Shown: positions 22,593-32,705 of the stretch, piece by piece
How the letters are laid out: each line of letters opens with the position of its first letter
How positions within the stretch are numbered: position 1 is the stretch's first letter
Assembly (NCBI GenBank): GCA_948567375.1
Contig: OX419758.1
Location: 34,415,001-34,479,000 of the forward strand
Source of the DNA: Lunularia cruciata
Lineage: Eukaryota > Streptophyta > Marchantiopsida > Lunulariales > Lunulariaceae
Direction of reading: 5' to 3'
Length of the DNA stretch: 64,000 nt
Program-made: the position numbers and the translations under genes
Notes under the pieces: model-generated
Seen by the model: the letters and a program-made list of their open reading frames with translations, nothing else
Told to the model about the DNA's origin: nothing
The model's database searches: none

Positions 22593-23262
22593 AGTGGCAT
22601 TTGTAGTATTGTGTTGTTCAATGCTCATAATTCTGAGAATAGATAAAGCAAAGTGCTGTGAAGCAGTGCTCGTCGTTTGAGCTTGATTCCAAGTATCAAC
22701 TTTGTGCTTGTGAGTGTGTGAAGAATTTCAAAGTGCAAGTCAGCGTGCTTGTTGGATGTTGGATTCCACAGCCTTGATCTTCATTTTGTGTGTTTGATCC
22801 TAAGTGAAGTGCAATCGGAGCAATGTCTTGACAGATCTGAGAGGAATTGTAGTGTTTGTAGTATTCTGCATTTTTTAATGTAGTGTGAAGTTGATATGAA
22901 GCAATTTCAATCGAGGAAGTTGTGCCTTCAATGGAGGGGTGGAACATAATTCTAAGGCAAAGTCATTCTGCAATGAAGTGCCATTTTTGGGAGAGCTTGA
23001 ATCATCACAATCAAGATTGTTTGGAAAGAATTGATGGAGTTGTGATTAAGGAGTGCTAATTTGTAACAAGACTGCAAGCCAGTGCTTGTTACTCTCTTCT
23101 GGGTGTGGTTTCTACCTAAGAGATTAAAGACGCAACCAAGAAGAATTGTAATTGTTACTTTGACTTCGTATTTGACCAATTCTAACTTGTATCTTTGCGG
23201 GAACAAACTTTACTTACCTGATTACCACAAAAGTGATATTTGCCGGTTTGTCACAAGATTAT

Positions 23263-23280
23263 TGGTGTCGCTGCCGGGGA
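23263..23280 (+). other. Primer-binding site, tRNA-Asp type
   Basis: TGGTGTCGCTGCCGGGGA matches 15 of 18 positions of the complement of a plant tRNA-Asp 3' end, 7 bp after the LTR end. The same site follows the 5' LTRs at 34958 and 41969. It shows that the LTR-ORF upstream lies inside the LTR and not in the internal region. Confidence 0.85.
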
Positions 23281-23415
23281 TACAAATCTCGGAAGTGGTA
23301 GAATACAAAGCCAAATTTGAAACTGGATATCAAAGCAATATGAATGTTTGCATCAAGAGAACAACGGGAAGAGAGAGTTTGAAGACAAGCATTGTAGCGT
23401 GAAGAAGAGCATTGC
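23281..23415 (+). pseudogene. Gag N-terminal fragment
   Basis: After the primer-binding site there are about 135 bp of the gag leader and start, homologous to 34976-35100 and 41987-42120: EYKAKFETGYQSNMNVCIKR in one frame. It then breaks into a piece of LTR at about 23416. The rest of the element is deleted. Confidence 0.65.
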
Positions 23416-23865
23416 ATTGTATTGTGCATTTGTGAGTGCAATGGAGAGTTGATGTGAAGCAATTTTGATCAAGGAAGTTGTGCCTTCAATGGAGGGGTAG
23501 AACACAATTCTGAGGTGAAGTCATTTTGTAGTGAAGTGCCATTTCAAGAGAGCCTGAATCATCACAATCAAGATTGTTTGGAAAGATTTGATGGAGTTGT
23601 GATTAAGTGTGGCACATTTTTGTGATGAGACAGTGAGTCAGTGCTTGTTACTCTCTTTTGGGTGTGGTGTCTACTTGAGAGATTAAAGACGCAACCAAGA
23701 AGAACTACATTGTGACCAACAATCATAACTTTTGAAATTAAGACATTAAAAAAGACACTTTCGAGACATTTGACTTTGTATTTGGACATTTCTGACCAAT
23801 ATCTCTATAGGAACAAACTTTACTTACCTGATTACCACAAAAGTAATATTTGCCGGGTTGTCACA
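23416..23865 (+). repeat. Right end of a GLT LTR
   Basis: It matches the last 450 bp of complete GLT LTRs and ends GGGTTGTCACA at 23865. It may be the end of the interrupted LTR copy 3 or of the lost 3' LTR of the copy-4 element. It starts about 40 bp downstream of the point where copy 3 was broken, so a deletion accompanied the join. Confidence 0.75.
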
Positions 23866-25105
23866 GTCCGTCATGCTCATGAGGAGCTAGGACATTTTGG
23901 AGTAGAGCATACATATTGCTTACTCTAGAGTCATTATTGGTGGCACGGTATATAGATCATGGTACAACAGTTTGTTGCCAGATATGTGGTTTGTGAGCAA
24001 GTTAGAGCATCATTCAATGCTCATACACCACAATTACACCCATTACCTATCATGGGATTGGGTTATCGTTGGAGTTTGGACTTTTTTGGACCTTTACCGC
24101 TGACTATGAGACACCATCGGTATGTTTTGGTGATGGTGGAGCACTTCTCCAAGTGGATTGAGTTGGTGGCACTTCCTGACAAGTCTAGTGAAGGGACAAC
24201 TTACTCATTCCTGGATCAATTTCTTAGTCATTTTGGTGCACCAGTTGAGGTTTTGACTGATCAGGATACATAGTTCTTGGAGGAGTTTCAAGTCTTGCGT
24301 GACAAGGCTTTGATTGATCATCATTCTACATCCCGAGATCACCCTAAGGCAAATGGCTTAGTAGAGAGAGTGGTTCAGACAGTGAAGAGAGGACTGCAAA
24401 AGTATGGTTTGCAGAGAGGCCACTTGGGAGATTGGGATCTCTAGTTACCTTGGTTGGCCATGGGCTATTGGTTCAGCCGGCAAGCCTCCTTAGCACCCTT
24501 CTCTTTGTACTTTCTACTCTATGGACTAGATCCAAATTTACCTATAGCCATCTGTTGAGATGCTATTGTAGTTTTGGACTTGGATGACCCCGATGTATGC
24601 ATGAGAGCATGTTCTTAATGGGCAAAGATCTTTCAAAGAGTGATGCCAGTGGCCTTTGAGAACTTGGCAATTGCTCAACATAGAGATACTTTACGCTATG
24701 CTACCATTCAAGGAGGAGGTTATAGACCTCAATCCGTCGATTTCATCCAAGAGACTATGTATATCTACAATAGACAACACCAACGACACTTAATGTTTCA
24801 ACATGACGCACTACTTTGAGAGTGTGTGAGGTTTTGCCATCTGGAGTCCTTGTGTTAGAAGGACATGATGGTGTTGTTTGGAAGGATCATGTGCACAATT
24901 GTGCGCCATGCCACCTCCCAAACATTGATGGTACTATGGACCCAAGCTTGGCACTTGTACGTGCAGGCTTGAGGTGTATGTTATGTGGCTCTTATGGTAG
25001 AGCCACTACTATGTTAGTGTGTGATAGGCTATAGGATGGCATATGGCATGTATGACTCCTCCCCTCATGGTGGTTCCTTAGGGACAGTGGTTATGTCCTA
25101 GATGT
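23866..25105 (+). pseudogene. Ty3/gypsy integrase with C-terminal PHD finger
   Basis: This is a different lineage from GLT. The zinc-binding region holds HAHEELGHFGVEH and ends in YVVCEQV, where the first Cys of the CxxC pair appears as Tyr. The catalytic core holds the first Asp in WSLDFFGPLP (codon 24079), the second Asp in LTDQDT (24259) and the Glu in KANGLVERV (24364). Integrases of this type insert the cDNA copy into chromosomes. After the core comes a beta-type segment (LRVCEVLPSGVLVLEGHDG, then WKDHVHNCAPCHLP), followed by a PHD-type zinc finger where a chromodomain would be usual. Several in-frame stops and one frameshift show that it is dead. A polypurine tract follows at about 25252. 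No reverse transcriptase of this element remains in the window. Confidence 0.72.
24975..25105 (+). other. PHD-type zinc finger at the integrase C-terminus
   Basis: Read with one frameshift near 25030, the sequence gives CMLC, about 12 residues, CDR, then GWHMACMTPPL, a short gap and GQWLCPRC. This is the C4-H-C3 order of a PHD finger with its typical WH, PPL and W-x-C-P-x-C marks. Seven of eight zinc ligands can be seen; the fourth Cys is lost at the frameshift. PHD fingers usually read histone H3 tails, so a role in choosing integration sites is a natural inference. Confidence 0.65.
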
Positions 25106-25251
25106 ACTTGAACTGTAGCTATATGGTATAGATTGCAGACATGCAACTAACAATAGAGCTCCATAGCACCAAGCCTCCGATCTTTGCCCATTATAGGGTA
25201 TACCATATACTCAGAGTAGATGGCTATCTGGAGTTAGAGGGATCTAACCGC
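25106..25251 (+). other. 3' untranslated stretch of the PHD element
   Basis: I see no open frame or motif between the PHD finger and the polypurine tract. Confidence 0.4.
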
Positions 25252-25267
25252 TAGCTAGGGGGGCAAT
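25252..25267 (+). other. Polypurine tract of the PHD element
   Basis: The tract includes CTAGGGGGGCAAT and lies directly before TATGGCACTTTAG, the presumed LTR start. Confidence 0.55.
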
Positions 25268-25842
25268 TATGGCACTTTAGAGTCTATGTATGATTGATAT
25301 GTGAGTTGTGCTTCTATAGTGTATGATATTGAAAATGATATATGTTGTGTAGCGATGTATATATGCACAACAGCTGTCACACCATTTGTAGTGTTGCATC
25401 TAGATTGCTCAGACCTTGGAGTTCCAATGATAGTAGTGAGTTATTTTAGCAGTTTCTCAAAGACTACTTTCAAACGGTCAGATTTTGTGTTTGGGGTACT
25501 GACTTCATAGTGGGGCCCACCATCACTTTGCACCATTTGTACCATCAAGTGTGCCGTCAGTGGGACCATAAGGGTTCAGACCTAGCTTGAGTCCAAGGCT
25601 ATAATTTTGAAGTGCAGCTCCAGAGAGCTCACTTCTCTGATGTTGAGCCTTAGAGTTCCTAGCTATGGTGGACAGAGGCCGGCAAGCGTCACTTGTATTC
25701 TCTTAGCTAGAGTGGGTGTGGCTTGATTGTAATCAGTGCCCAATTGTTGGCAATTTATAGAGTGATAGATCAAGTACTGCTCTGAGTTGAGTTGAGTTGA
25801 GAGCGGTAATCAATTTGAAACAATCTAGATGTTGGTGATGAT
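25268..25842 (+). mobile_element. Probable 3' LTR region of the PHD element
   Basis: It begins TATGGCACTTTAGAG, a decayed TGTGGCAC, just after a polypurine tract. The first 110 bp recur at 25843-25953. The right end is not certain because no clean CA end is seen before the second copy starts. Confidence 0.5.
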
Positions 25843-25953
25843 TGTGGCACTTTAAAGTCTATGTATGACTTATGTGTGAGTTGTGCTTCTATAGTGTATG
25901 ATGTTGACAACAATGTATGTTGTGTAGCAATGAATATACGCATGACAACTTTG
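25843..25953 (+). repeat. Second copy of the PHD-element LTR start, truncated
   Basis: TGTGGCACTTTAAAGTC and the following 95 bp repeat 25268-25377 with moderate differences (AGTTGTGCTTCTATAGTGTA is shared). It breaks at 25953 into the integrase tail of a GLT element. Confidence 0.75.
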
Positions 25954-25998
25954 TATAAAGAACCGGTTGTCGGTGTTTGTGGGGATGCTCACATTTGA
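25954..25998 (+). pseudogene. Last codons of a GLT integrase
   Basis: Only the C-terminal 15 codons or so remain, with VVGVCGDAHI before TGA 25996-25998, identical in layout to 52726-52770. The rest was lost at the junction at 25953/25954. Confidence 0.7.
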
Positions 25999-26009
25999 GG
26001 GAGGAGGTA
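25996..26009 (+). other. Polypurine tract
   Basis: TGAGGGAGGAGGTA overlaps the integrase stop and directly precedes LTR copy 5. Confidence 0.75.
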
Positions 26010-26583
26010 TGTGGTGCCCACATATTTTTTTTCAATTTTGTTAGTGTTTTGAGGAAGAAGTGAGTAAGAAAGCCAAATTACAAAGAAAAAGAATGGAAGG
26101 GTGTGTCTTTGGAGTAAACCAGAAGAAGTCGACTTTGGGTCTCAAAAAATGGAAGTAGTCAAGAAGGGAGTACAAAGAAACAAGGCCAAAGATGATTGTA
26201 TTTGGATTGGGCAGCAAAGGCCAATACATAGACGGTCTAACAACCTCTCTATGTGGCAAGAAATTACACTTCAAGAAATGGCGGAGGCAGAAGAAGCATG
26301 TCTTGACAGTGACAGGACATCAATATGCAAAAGAAGGGGGAGTTGATTTTGAAATTGACTAAAGAAGGACTGCACTTTGGGGTAGAACAAAATTGCAATT
26401 GCATATGTCAAGGGGAAAATTGAATATGTCAAGTAGATATCTTGTTCCTCTAAGTAGTCATCCTGTAGTGATGCGTGTCAAGAAGCCAATTGAAAGTGAA
26501 ATTTTCCGAATCCAAAAGGGGTTAGAGTGTTGTGTCCAAGAGAGGAGATAGTTTTCCAATGCCAAAGAAAGAGAGAGCAAATC

Positions 26584-28936
26584 ATGGCAAAGAAGGTCAA
26601 GAACGCCCTCATAGTAAGGAGCTTTTCAGTTTGGAGGTTAGATGTCGTAGCAAGGATCGAGGTCTTGAATAGACTTTGTAATACCTTTTTAGCGTGGAAC
26701 TAGAATTTCAGTTTCCCAAGAGTCATGGCAGAGATAGCTACTAGTAATTGTGTGGAAGGCCCTGAAGTTGAGTGGAAGAGAGGAAATCCGGCTCGATGGA
26801 CTGAGTTGATTGGAGGTTAGTGTTGGGAAAGGAAGCAAGAGAGCCTATGGGGATCACCTTCTATCGGAAGTGTGATGCTACAAAAGAGACTATGGAAATT
26901 TGCAATTCATTCTTCACTCCGTGTACACCTAATGGTTACAAGGTGGAGTCCTATTAGGACCTGATTAAATGAAGTATTATAGGGATGACAATGGCAATGT
27001 TCAAACACAAACAAACAACATATGTGAACATGTAGTTGTTGGTCTTCTTCCACCAGATGTTTGCAAGAGTGAAGGTGAATGTTTCCACTAGCAAATGAGG
27101 CAGATGGTTGTCAATTGGAGAACAAATTTGCCTCCACATTATTTCACACTATTTGCAACACATTTCTACTTTGGGTTGAATTTGCTGACAGCGGAGGAGA
27201 GGCATTGCATGGTGTCACATTTTCATCCTAATTTGAGATGAGAGGCAGATGAAGAAGAACAACACAACATAGCACTCCTACAAGCCAATGATGATCATTT
27301 CTTTAGAACGGGACAATGGGAGATGGAAGAAGTCATAAGCCTAAAGAACAAGAAGCAAACTCAAACCAAAGCAGCAAAGTTTCCTCCAGCACAAAGGAAG
27401 ATCTAAAGACTCAATGTGCAGGGTAGGAAGGTGGTAAAAGAAGAACCTACATAAACCGAGTCTAAAGGAAGACAAAGTCTAGAGGAGAAGACTCAGAAGA
27501 AGCGGAGCTCACATTCCAAAGTGGGGAATCCGGAAGTGAGAGTGAGGGTGAAGACAAAGTTCAGCAATCGGCTGAAGCAAAAGAAGATGAAGATTTTCAT
27601 GTGACAATTGACTATATGGAGGGAAATCCTAATCCTTGTGTAGCCCTAGTCATGGAAGAGATGGAGGCCAAGCGATAGAAGGAGTACCCTACGGGCCCAA
27701 GTTCAGTGGGTAAGGATGAAGGAAGCTTGGATGCAGTATTGCTGAAAGTACAAAGATCAAGATTTCTGAAGAAGGAGCCGGCGGAAGAGGCAAACTACAA
27801 AGATGTGGCCAAAGACAAAGAGAACTTTGGAGGAATATAGTATTTAGTGCAGGTTGTAACTCCACTGTTGGAGTTGTTGAAAGAGCAGTAGAAGGTAATT
27901 TTGAAATCTAGGATGAAGGCAAAGAACAAGTTGCAGGTGGTGAAGTATTTGCTGGCTGAAGTGAAGGGATTGCAAGAACGAGTAACCCAAAGAGACAAAG
28001 AAGTTGAAGAGCTTTGGGTGAAGACTTTTGAGAAGTTGCAAGAGAGTTTTGAGTCAAGAGGGAGAGAAATGCAGCATCAAGCCAAAGAGTTGACAGTGCA
28101 GACTATGTTGCTGCCCAAGATGAAAGAGGAGGTCAGTGAACTGCACATTGAGAGTATCCATGTGAAAGCAACCGCAGCAGTGATGGAGCAAGAGTTAGAC
28201 AGCTTGAGGAAGAGTGCAGCCGGGAAGGATCAAGCATGGCAGAGAGAGATGGCAATCAGACATCAAGAAAAAGAAAGGTTGAGAGAATTGGTATGAAGTG
28301 TTGAGTTTAGGGTTTAGGGCTCTCAGTATGCGGAGGAAAAGAAGATGCTTGCTGTTGAGTACAAAGAGAAGTTTAAAATGTACCAGGAGGAGTTGAAGGG
28401 AGAGCAATCTTGGGGTTATGTGTCCAAATAAGTTGGAGAAGTTGTGATAAAATTGAGAGGAATGTTGTGCAATGAGGCGGAAGGAAGGTTGGAAGAAGTG
28501 AGACTACAAGAGTTAAAGTTGCTTGTGCAGGAAACTCAAAAGAGGAGAGAAAAGGATGTTGATTTGAACACTCTCCTAATTTGATTGAGGGAGCAAGTTG
28601 ATAGAAAGATGTTGGAAGTAGGAGACAACGTTAGTCTTAGATTAGATTTAGTGAATTCAAAGTTAGAAATAATTAGGAGTAGTGTGAAGGAGGAGAAGAA
28701 TTTTGATGTTGTAGAAGTAGGAATTCAAGTGTCTTTGGACTTGTCCTTTTAGACATGAGAGAGGAGTGGGTTGCAAGACAAGGAAGTAGATAGATTACCC
28801 TTGAGTTTAATTGCAGATCATACTGAAGTAGTAGAAATAGTGAAGGATTTGGTAGTTGAAGGTATACTTGAAGAAGGAGATAGGAAGGTCATCGGGATTG
28901 GGAGCTGATGAAGAAGTTGACATCAAATTGGAGTAG
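26584..28936 (+). pseudogene. LTR-ORF pseudogene (GLT LTR copy 5)
   Basis: About 784 codons from ATG 26584 (MAKKVKNALIVRSFSVWRLD) to TAG 28934-28936, with stops and frame changes. The N-terminal domain spans 26584-27310 and contains the histidine-rich VSHFHPNLR block. The linker (27310-27690) is Lys/Glu/Ser-rich. The coiled coil (27840-28420) includes the longest open piece, 27901-28296, with repeated KGLQERVTQRDKEVEEL-type heptads and the segment VMEQELDSLRKSAAGKDQA, which is conserved in other copies. The tail keeps DRKMLEVGDNVSLRLDLV. Function unknown. Confidence 0.77.
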
Positions 28937-29068
28937 AAACAATTTTGAGATATGAAGAGGCAGATATGAAGAGGCAAATATGAAGAGATGTATTGTCACT
29001 TTGGATTTGCAAGTAGGAAAAGTTGTTAGGAAGTGATACATTAGTAAGATAACTATCGATTGCTTCAC

Positions 29069-29076
29069 TATTTAAA
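29069..29076 (+). promoter_or_regulatory. TATA-like box of GLT LTR copy 5
   Basis: TATTTAAA followed by GGTGGCATTCGC lies 133 bp after the LTR-ORF stop. Confidence 0.6.
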
Positions 29077-29741
29077 GGTGGCATTCGCTTCAGTATTCAT
29101 AATTTTTGAAGATAGATAAAGTGAAGTGTTGTGAAGTAGTGCTTGTTGCTTGAGCTTGATTCCGGGTATAAACCCTGTGTTTGTGTTTGTGAGTGTGTGG
29201 AGAATTTCAAAGTGCAAGTCAATGTGTTTGTTGGATGTTGGATTCCGTAGCCTTGATCTTCATTCTGTGTGTTTGATCTTGAATGAAGTGCAATCAGAGC
29301 AATGCCTTGACAAATTTGAGGAGAATTGTAGTGTTGGTAGTATTCCATAGTTGTGAGTGCATTGCAATGTTGATGTGAAACAATTTTGATCAAGGAAGTT
29401 GTGCCTTCAGTGGAGGGGTGGAATACAATTCTGAGGTGAAGTCGTTTTGCAATGAAGTGCCGTCTTTGGGAGAATATGAATCATCACAATCAAGATTTGT
29501 TTGGACAAAATTTGCTATGTTGTGATTATGGGTGTGTGAATTTGTGACAAGTTGTCAAGATTGTTAGCTTATTACTCTCTTCTGGGTATAGTTTCTACTT
29601 GAGAGATTAAAGAAGAACCCAAGAAGAACTACTTGTTACTGTTTGACTTTGTATTTGACCAATTCTGAATCATATCTTTGTGTGAACAAACTTTACTTAC
29701 TTGATTACCGCAAAAGTGATATTTGCCGTATTGTCATACCA

Positions 29742-30169
29742 GAAGCCTTTTTGTTTTGGATGCTTCTACAGTCCAAGGATAGCCCATGTGAAGGAATCCT
29801 TGACTTAGTGGTTGGGTCAAGATAAGATCACATGCTTAGTGGAATATGCCCATGTGTATGAATATTCCTTTCTACTTTTTGACTTTACTTGACTTTTAGC
29901 CTAGTAACTTGAGTTACTCTAGTAATCAGTAACTTTGGTGCATAACTATTTCACAAGTATATAAACAAGGGGTGAGGACATACTCATCATCCTTTCATTT
30001 GCAACTATCTCTCTCTCATTGAGTTCTCTAGTGAGCAATATCTTGAGTCTTGGAGTGTTAGCCTTGGGGGAGTATGATGGAGTTGGGGTTCCTTGCCTTC
30101 TTAGTCCATGGTGTGCTACCATAATAGCCATTAGAGGTTCATCTTGAGTGAGAAATAGGCTGGCTCACA
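29742..30169 (+). mobile_element. Truncated LTR related to element X
   Basis: It matches the right two thirds of the LTR at 12384-13054, sharing AAGCCTTTTTGTTTT, GGAATCCTTGACTTAGTGG and the end GGCTGGCTCACA. The left part is missing and no primer-binding site follows. Confidence 0.72.
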
Positions 30170-31635
30170 GGCCAAACTCTCAACTTCAAGAATTTCCTCT
30201 TTTCCTTTACCTCTCTGTTCAGTCCAAACCGAACTCAAAATTTTCTACCCCCTACTATCTCTTTGTCTATGCCGGCAAACCCCATCACTTTTGCAAATTT
30301 CTTTGCGCTTCTTGTCACACAAGTCCCAAGCTATTCTACTTTCAAAAACTCCTCTCCTTTCTTCCTCCATGTCCAAGCAAGCAAAAATTCTCTCACCTTT
30401 GAATCTCTTTACCCTATGCTCTCTTCATACCTTTGAGATTCCTTCCCTGTCATAGAAGCACACAAAATCCTTTCTCTCTTCAAAAATTCTTCATTCTTCT
30501 TTCTTCCTCTCTGTCTAGGAAAAACTCAACTTTCAAAAATTCCTTCCTCCTCCCAGCAAAATACCTCTCCTTTCAAGAAATTCCTTTCTGGCCTGGTAAC
30601 ACACAAGGACCTCTCCTCTTTCCCTAAATTCCTTTGATGATACTTTGACCTGCAAATTCTTGTGGACCTCTTGATTTTCCCCTTATTGTCCAGGCATTAT
30701 ACTTGTTCTCTGTTCTATCACAAAAAGGAATAAACCTCTCTATGCTCTGCCATGTCCACCTTTCACTGATCTGTCCTCCCAATTGTTTTTCAAAGATTTC
30801 TTTCTTCTTGCAAAAGCCTTCCTTCCAAAGTTGTTCTATCAAAACCCTTCCCCTTGGGGATTCCCTCTTCATGCAATTCCTTCTTCAAGAATTATTTCCT
30901 ATCACAATCCATCTTCACTAACTTGTCTTCTTCACTTCTTCAAGAATTCCCTCAAGACTACCTATCCTCCTTCAGCCTGGGCAACCCTCTCTGCTCACTT
31001 CTGCCAAGACTCTTCCTCACGGATCTGCACTTTCAAAACTCTTTCAAGAGTCTTCTCTTCTTGTCAAACGCTTGTGGACTTCTCTGTCCCACATACTTCC
31101 TAGACTTGTCTTTCTTGTCCCACTATCTCTTCTTGTCCAGCCCAACAAAATCCTTTCTACTCAAATCTTCTCTCACCTTTGCTCTTACTGTCACACAAGG
31201 TCACCAAAATCCTTTTTCTCTCAAATCCTCCCATCTGTTTGTGCCAGGCCAAGTTCTTCCTCTTTAGCCAGACCCTTCTCTTTTGTTAATTCTTCTCAGT
31301 TCCTGCCAGGGCCAAGTCCTTTGCCTCTTGAATTTCTCCCTTCCTATTTCACTCCTGCAGCCAGACCTCTCTCTCTTGATAATTCTCCTCAGTTCTTGCC
31401 CAGGCCAAGTCCTTTCCCTCTCAAATTTCTCCCTTCATGTTTCTCTCATGCAACCAGACCTCTCTCTCTCGATAATTCTCCTGAGTTCTTGCCAAGGCCA
31501 AGTTCCTTCCCTCTTGAATTTCTCCTTTCTTGTTTCTCTCTTGCAGCCAAATCTCTCTCTCTTGATAATTTCTCCTCAGTTCTTGCCAGCCCTAAGCTCT
31601 TCTCCTCAAAATTTATCTCTTCTATCACAAGCACC

Positions 31636-31714
<79 letters not shown>

Positions 31715-32705
31715 GCCCTAAGCCCTTCTCCTTCAAATTTATCTCTTCTGTCACAAACCCAACCTTCCTCTTGAAAATCTCTGTCCTGTCTCTCCTTCTC
31801 CTCTCCTCTCTCTTCCATGTTGCTAGACCCCTCTCCTTTTGATAGTTCTTGTCCTGTCCTATCACAGTTCAAAGGCCAACTTCAAAAATTTCTCTCACTG
31901 TGCTCTTTCTCTGCCCAGGCCAAACCTTTACTCTTCAAGAACTTCAGCCTTCTCTAGTCCAGTCCTGACCTTCTCCTTGAGGGTTCCCTTGTCCAAACCT
32001 CACTTTACTTTTGATGCTTCATTCTCCCCTCTGTACAGGTCAAGCCCTACTTCACTTGATGCTCAACCTTCCTATCACCAAAGCACAAAACAAACCTCAA
32101 ATCCTCTCCCCTCCAACTCAAGTCTCTCCTTTGAGAATTCCCTAACTTCTCATACCTATTGGTCTAGGCAAGTAAACCCCTATCTCCCTTCAATGGCTTC
32201 TCTCTCTCCTCCTGACCAAGCCAAAGCCCTACTCTTGATGATTGTTCTCCTCTTCACCCTCTCCTTGAGAATCCTCTATCATGCCCAACCTTCCCATGAG
32301 ATTTCTCTTTGTCCACCAGCCCTTCCTCACTTTCAATGCTTCATTCTCCTCTCTCTCCAAATTAGGCCAAGCCTTCTCCTTTCTTATCATCCCAAACCTC
32401 TTCTTTTGGATCTCATTGTCCTTGTCAAACCCTTCTCTCAAAGTGCATCCCACTCCTCACTTTTCCTCTGTCCTGGCCAAGGTCCAATTTTGAGAAATCT
32501 CTTGTTGCTGTCCAGGCCCAGCCCTATTCCTCACTTGAAGCATTTCTCCACTCCTCACTCTTCTTTTCTTCTCCTATTTACAGTAACATAAAAAAAAACT
32601 TCAGAGTTCATTTGAACATAAAACTTCTGAGTTCACTGGAACATTAAAAAAAAAACTCACACCAAATACCACTAATGCAACACATAGACTATTTTCTTGA
32701 TGACA
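30170..32705 (+). mobile_element. Diverged, left-truncated copy of the pyrimidine-rich 2.8-kb element
   Basis: A C/T-rich stretch with recurring TTCAAGAATT, CTTGTCC and CCAGGCCAAG phrases. Its right end, TATTTTCTTGATGACA at 32705, matches TATTTTCCCGACGACA, the right end of the element at 43059-45834. To the right, LTR-ORF coding sequence starts at once, so it is inserted in a GLT LTR. The left end is lost against the LTR piece at 29742-30169. Long open frames here (for example 31072-31842) come from low-complexity sequence and are not genes. Confidence 0.6.
31639..31712. repeat. (TC)37 microsatellite
   Basis: An uninterrupted run of 37 TC dinucleotides. It produces Ser-Leu repeats in one strand's frames and Arg-Glu repeats in the other's. 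Confidence 0.97.

Larger units (their letters stand above)
19481..23255 (+). mobile_element. Full-length GLT 5' LTR (copy 4)
   Basis: It runs from TGTGGTACCC at 19481 to TTTGTCACA at 23255 (3,775 bp) and is followed 7 bp later by a tRNA-Asp-type primer-binding site, so it is a 5' LTR. It is inserted in LTR copy 3. The left flank is CCTTG; no right-hand duplication can be checked because the rest of the element is missing. It contains one of the most readable LTR-ORF copies. Confidence 0.85.
26010..29738 (+). mobile_element. Full-length GLT 3' LTR (copy 5)
   Basis: It starts TGTGGTGCCCACAT at 26010, after a polypurine tract, and ends GTATTGTCATA at 29738 (3,729 bp), with CACA changed to CATA. 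It holds an LTR-ORF of the element-E subfamily and a TATTTAAA box at 29069-29076. A piece of the element X LTR follows at once. Confidence 0.85.

Noticed and set aside
22505-23255. A 751-bp LTR starting TGCATTGTCA just after a purine-rich block, with the LTR-ORF as an internal env-position gene.
   Set aside because: Target duplications at 5442/9372 and 38234/59392 bracket the longer unit, the LTR-ORF always lies upstream of the primer-binding site in 5' LTRs, and a true polypurine tract precedes TGTGG at 17135, 25996, 52769 and 62881.
31072-31842. A 256-codon open frame, the joint longest in the window.
   Set aside because: It is C/T-rich low-complexity sequence spanning a (TC)37 microsatellite. 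Other frames on both strands are open there too, and no family is visible.
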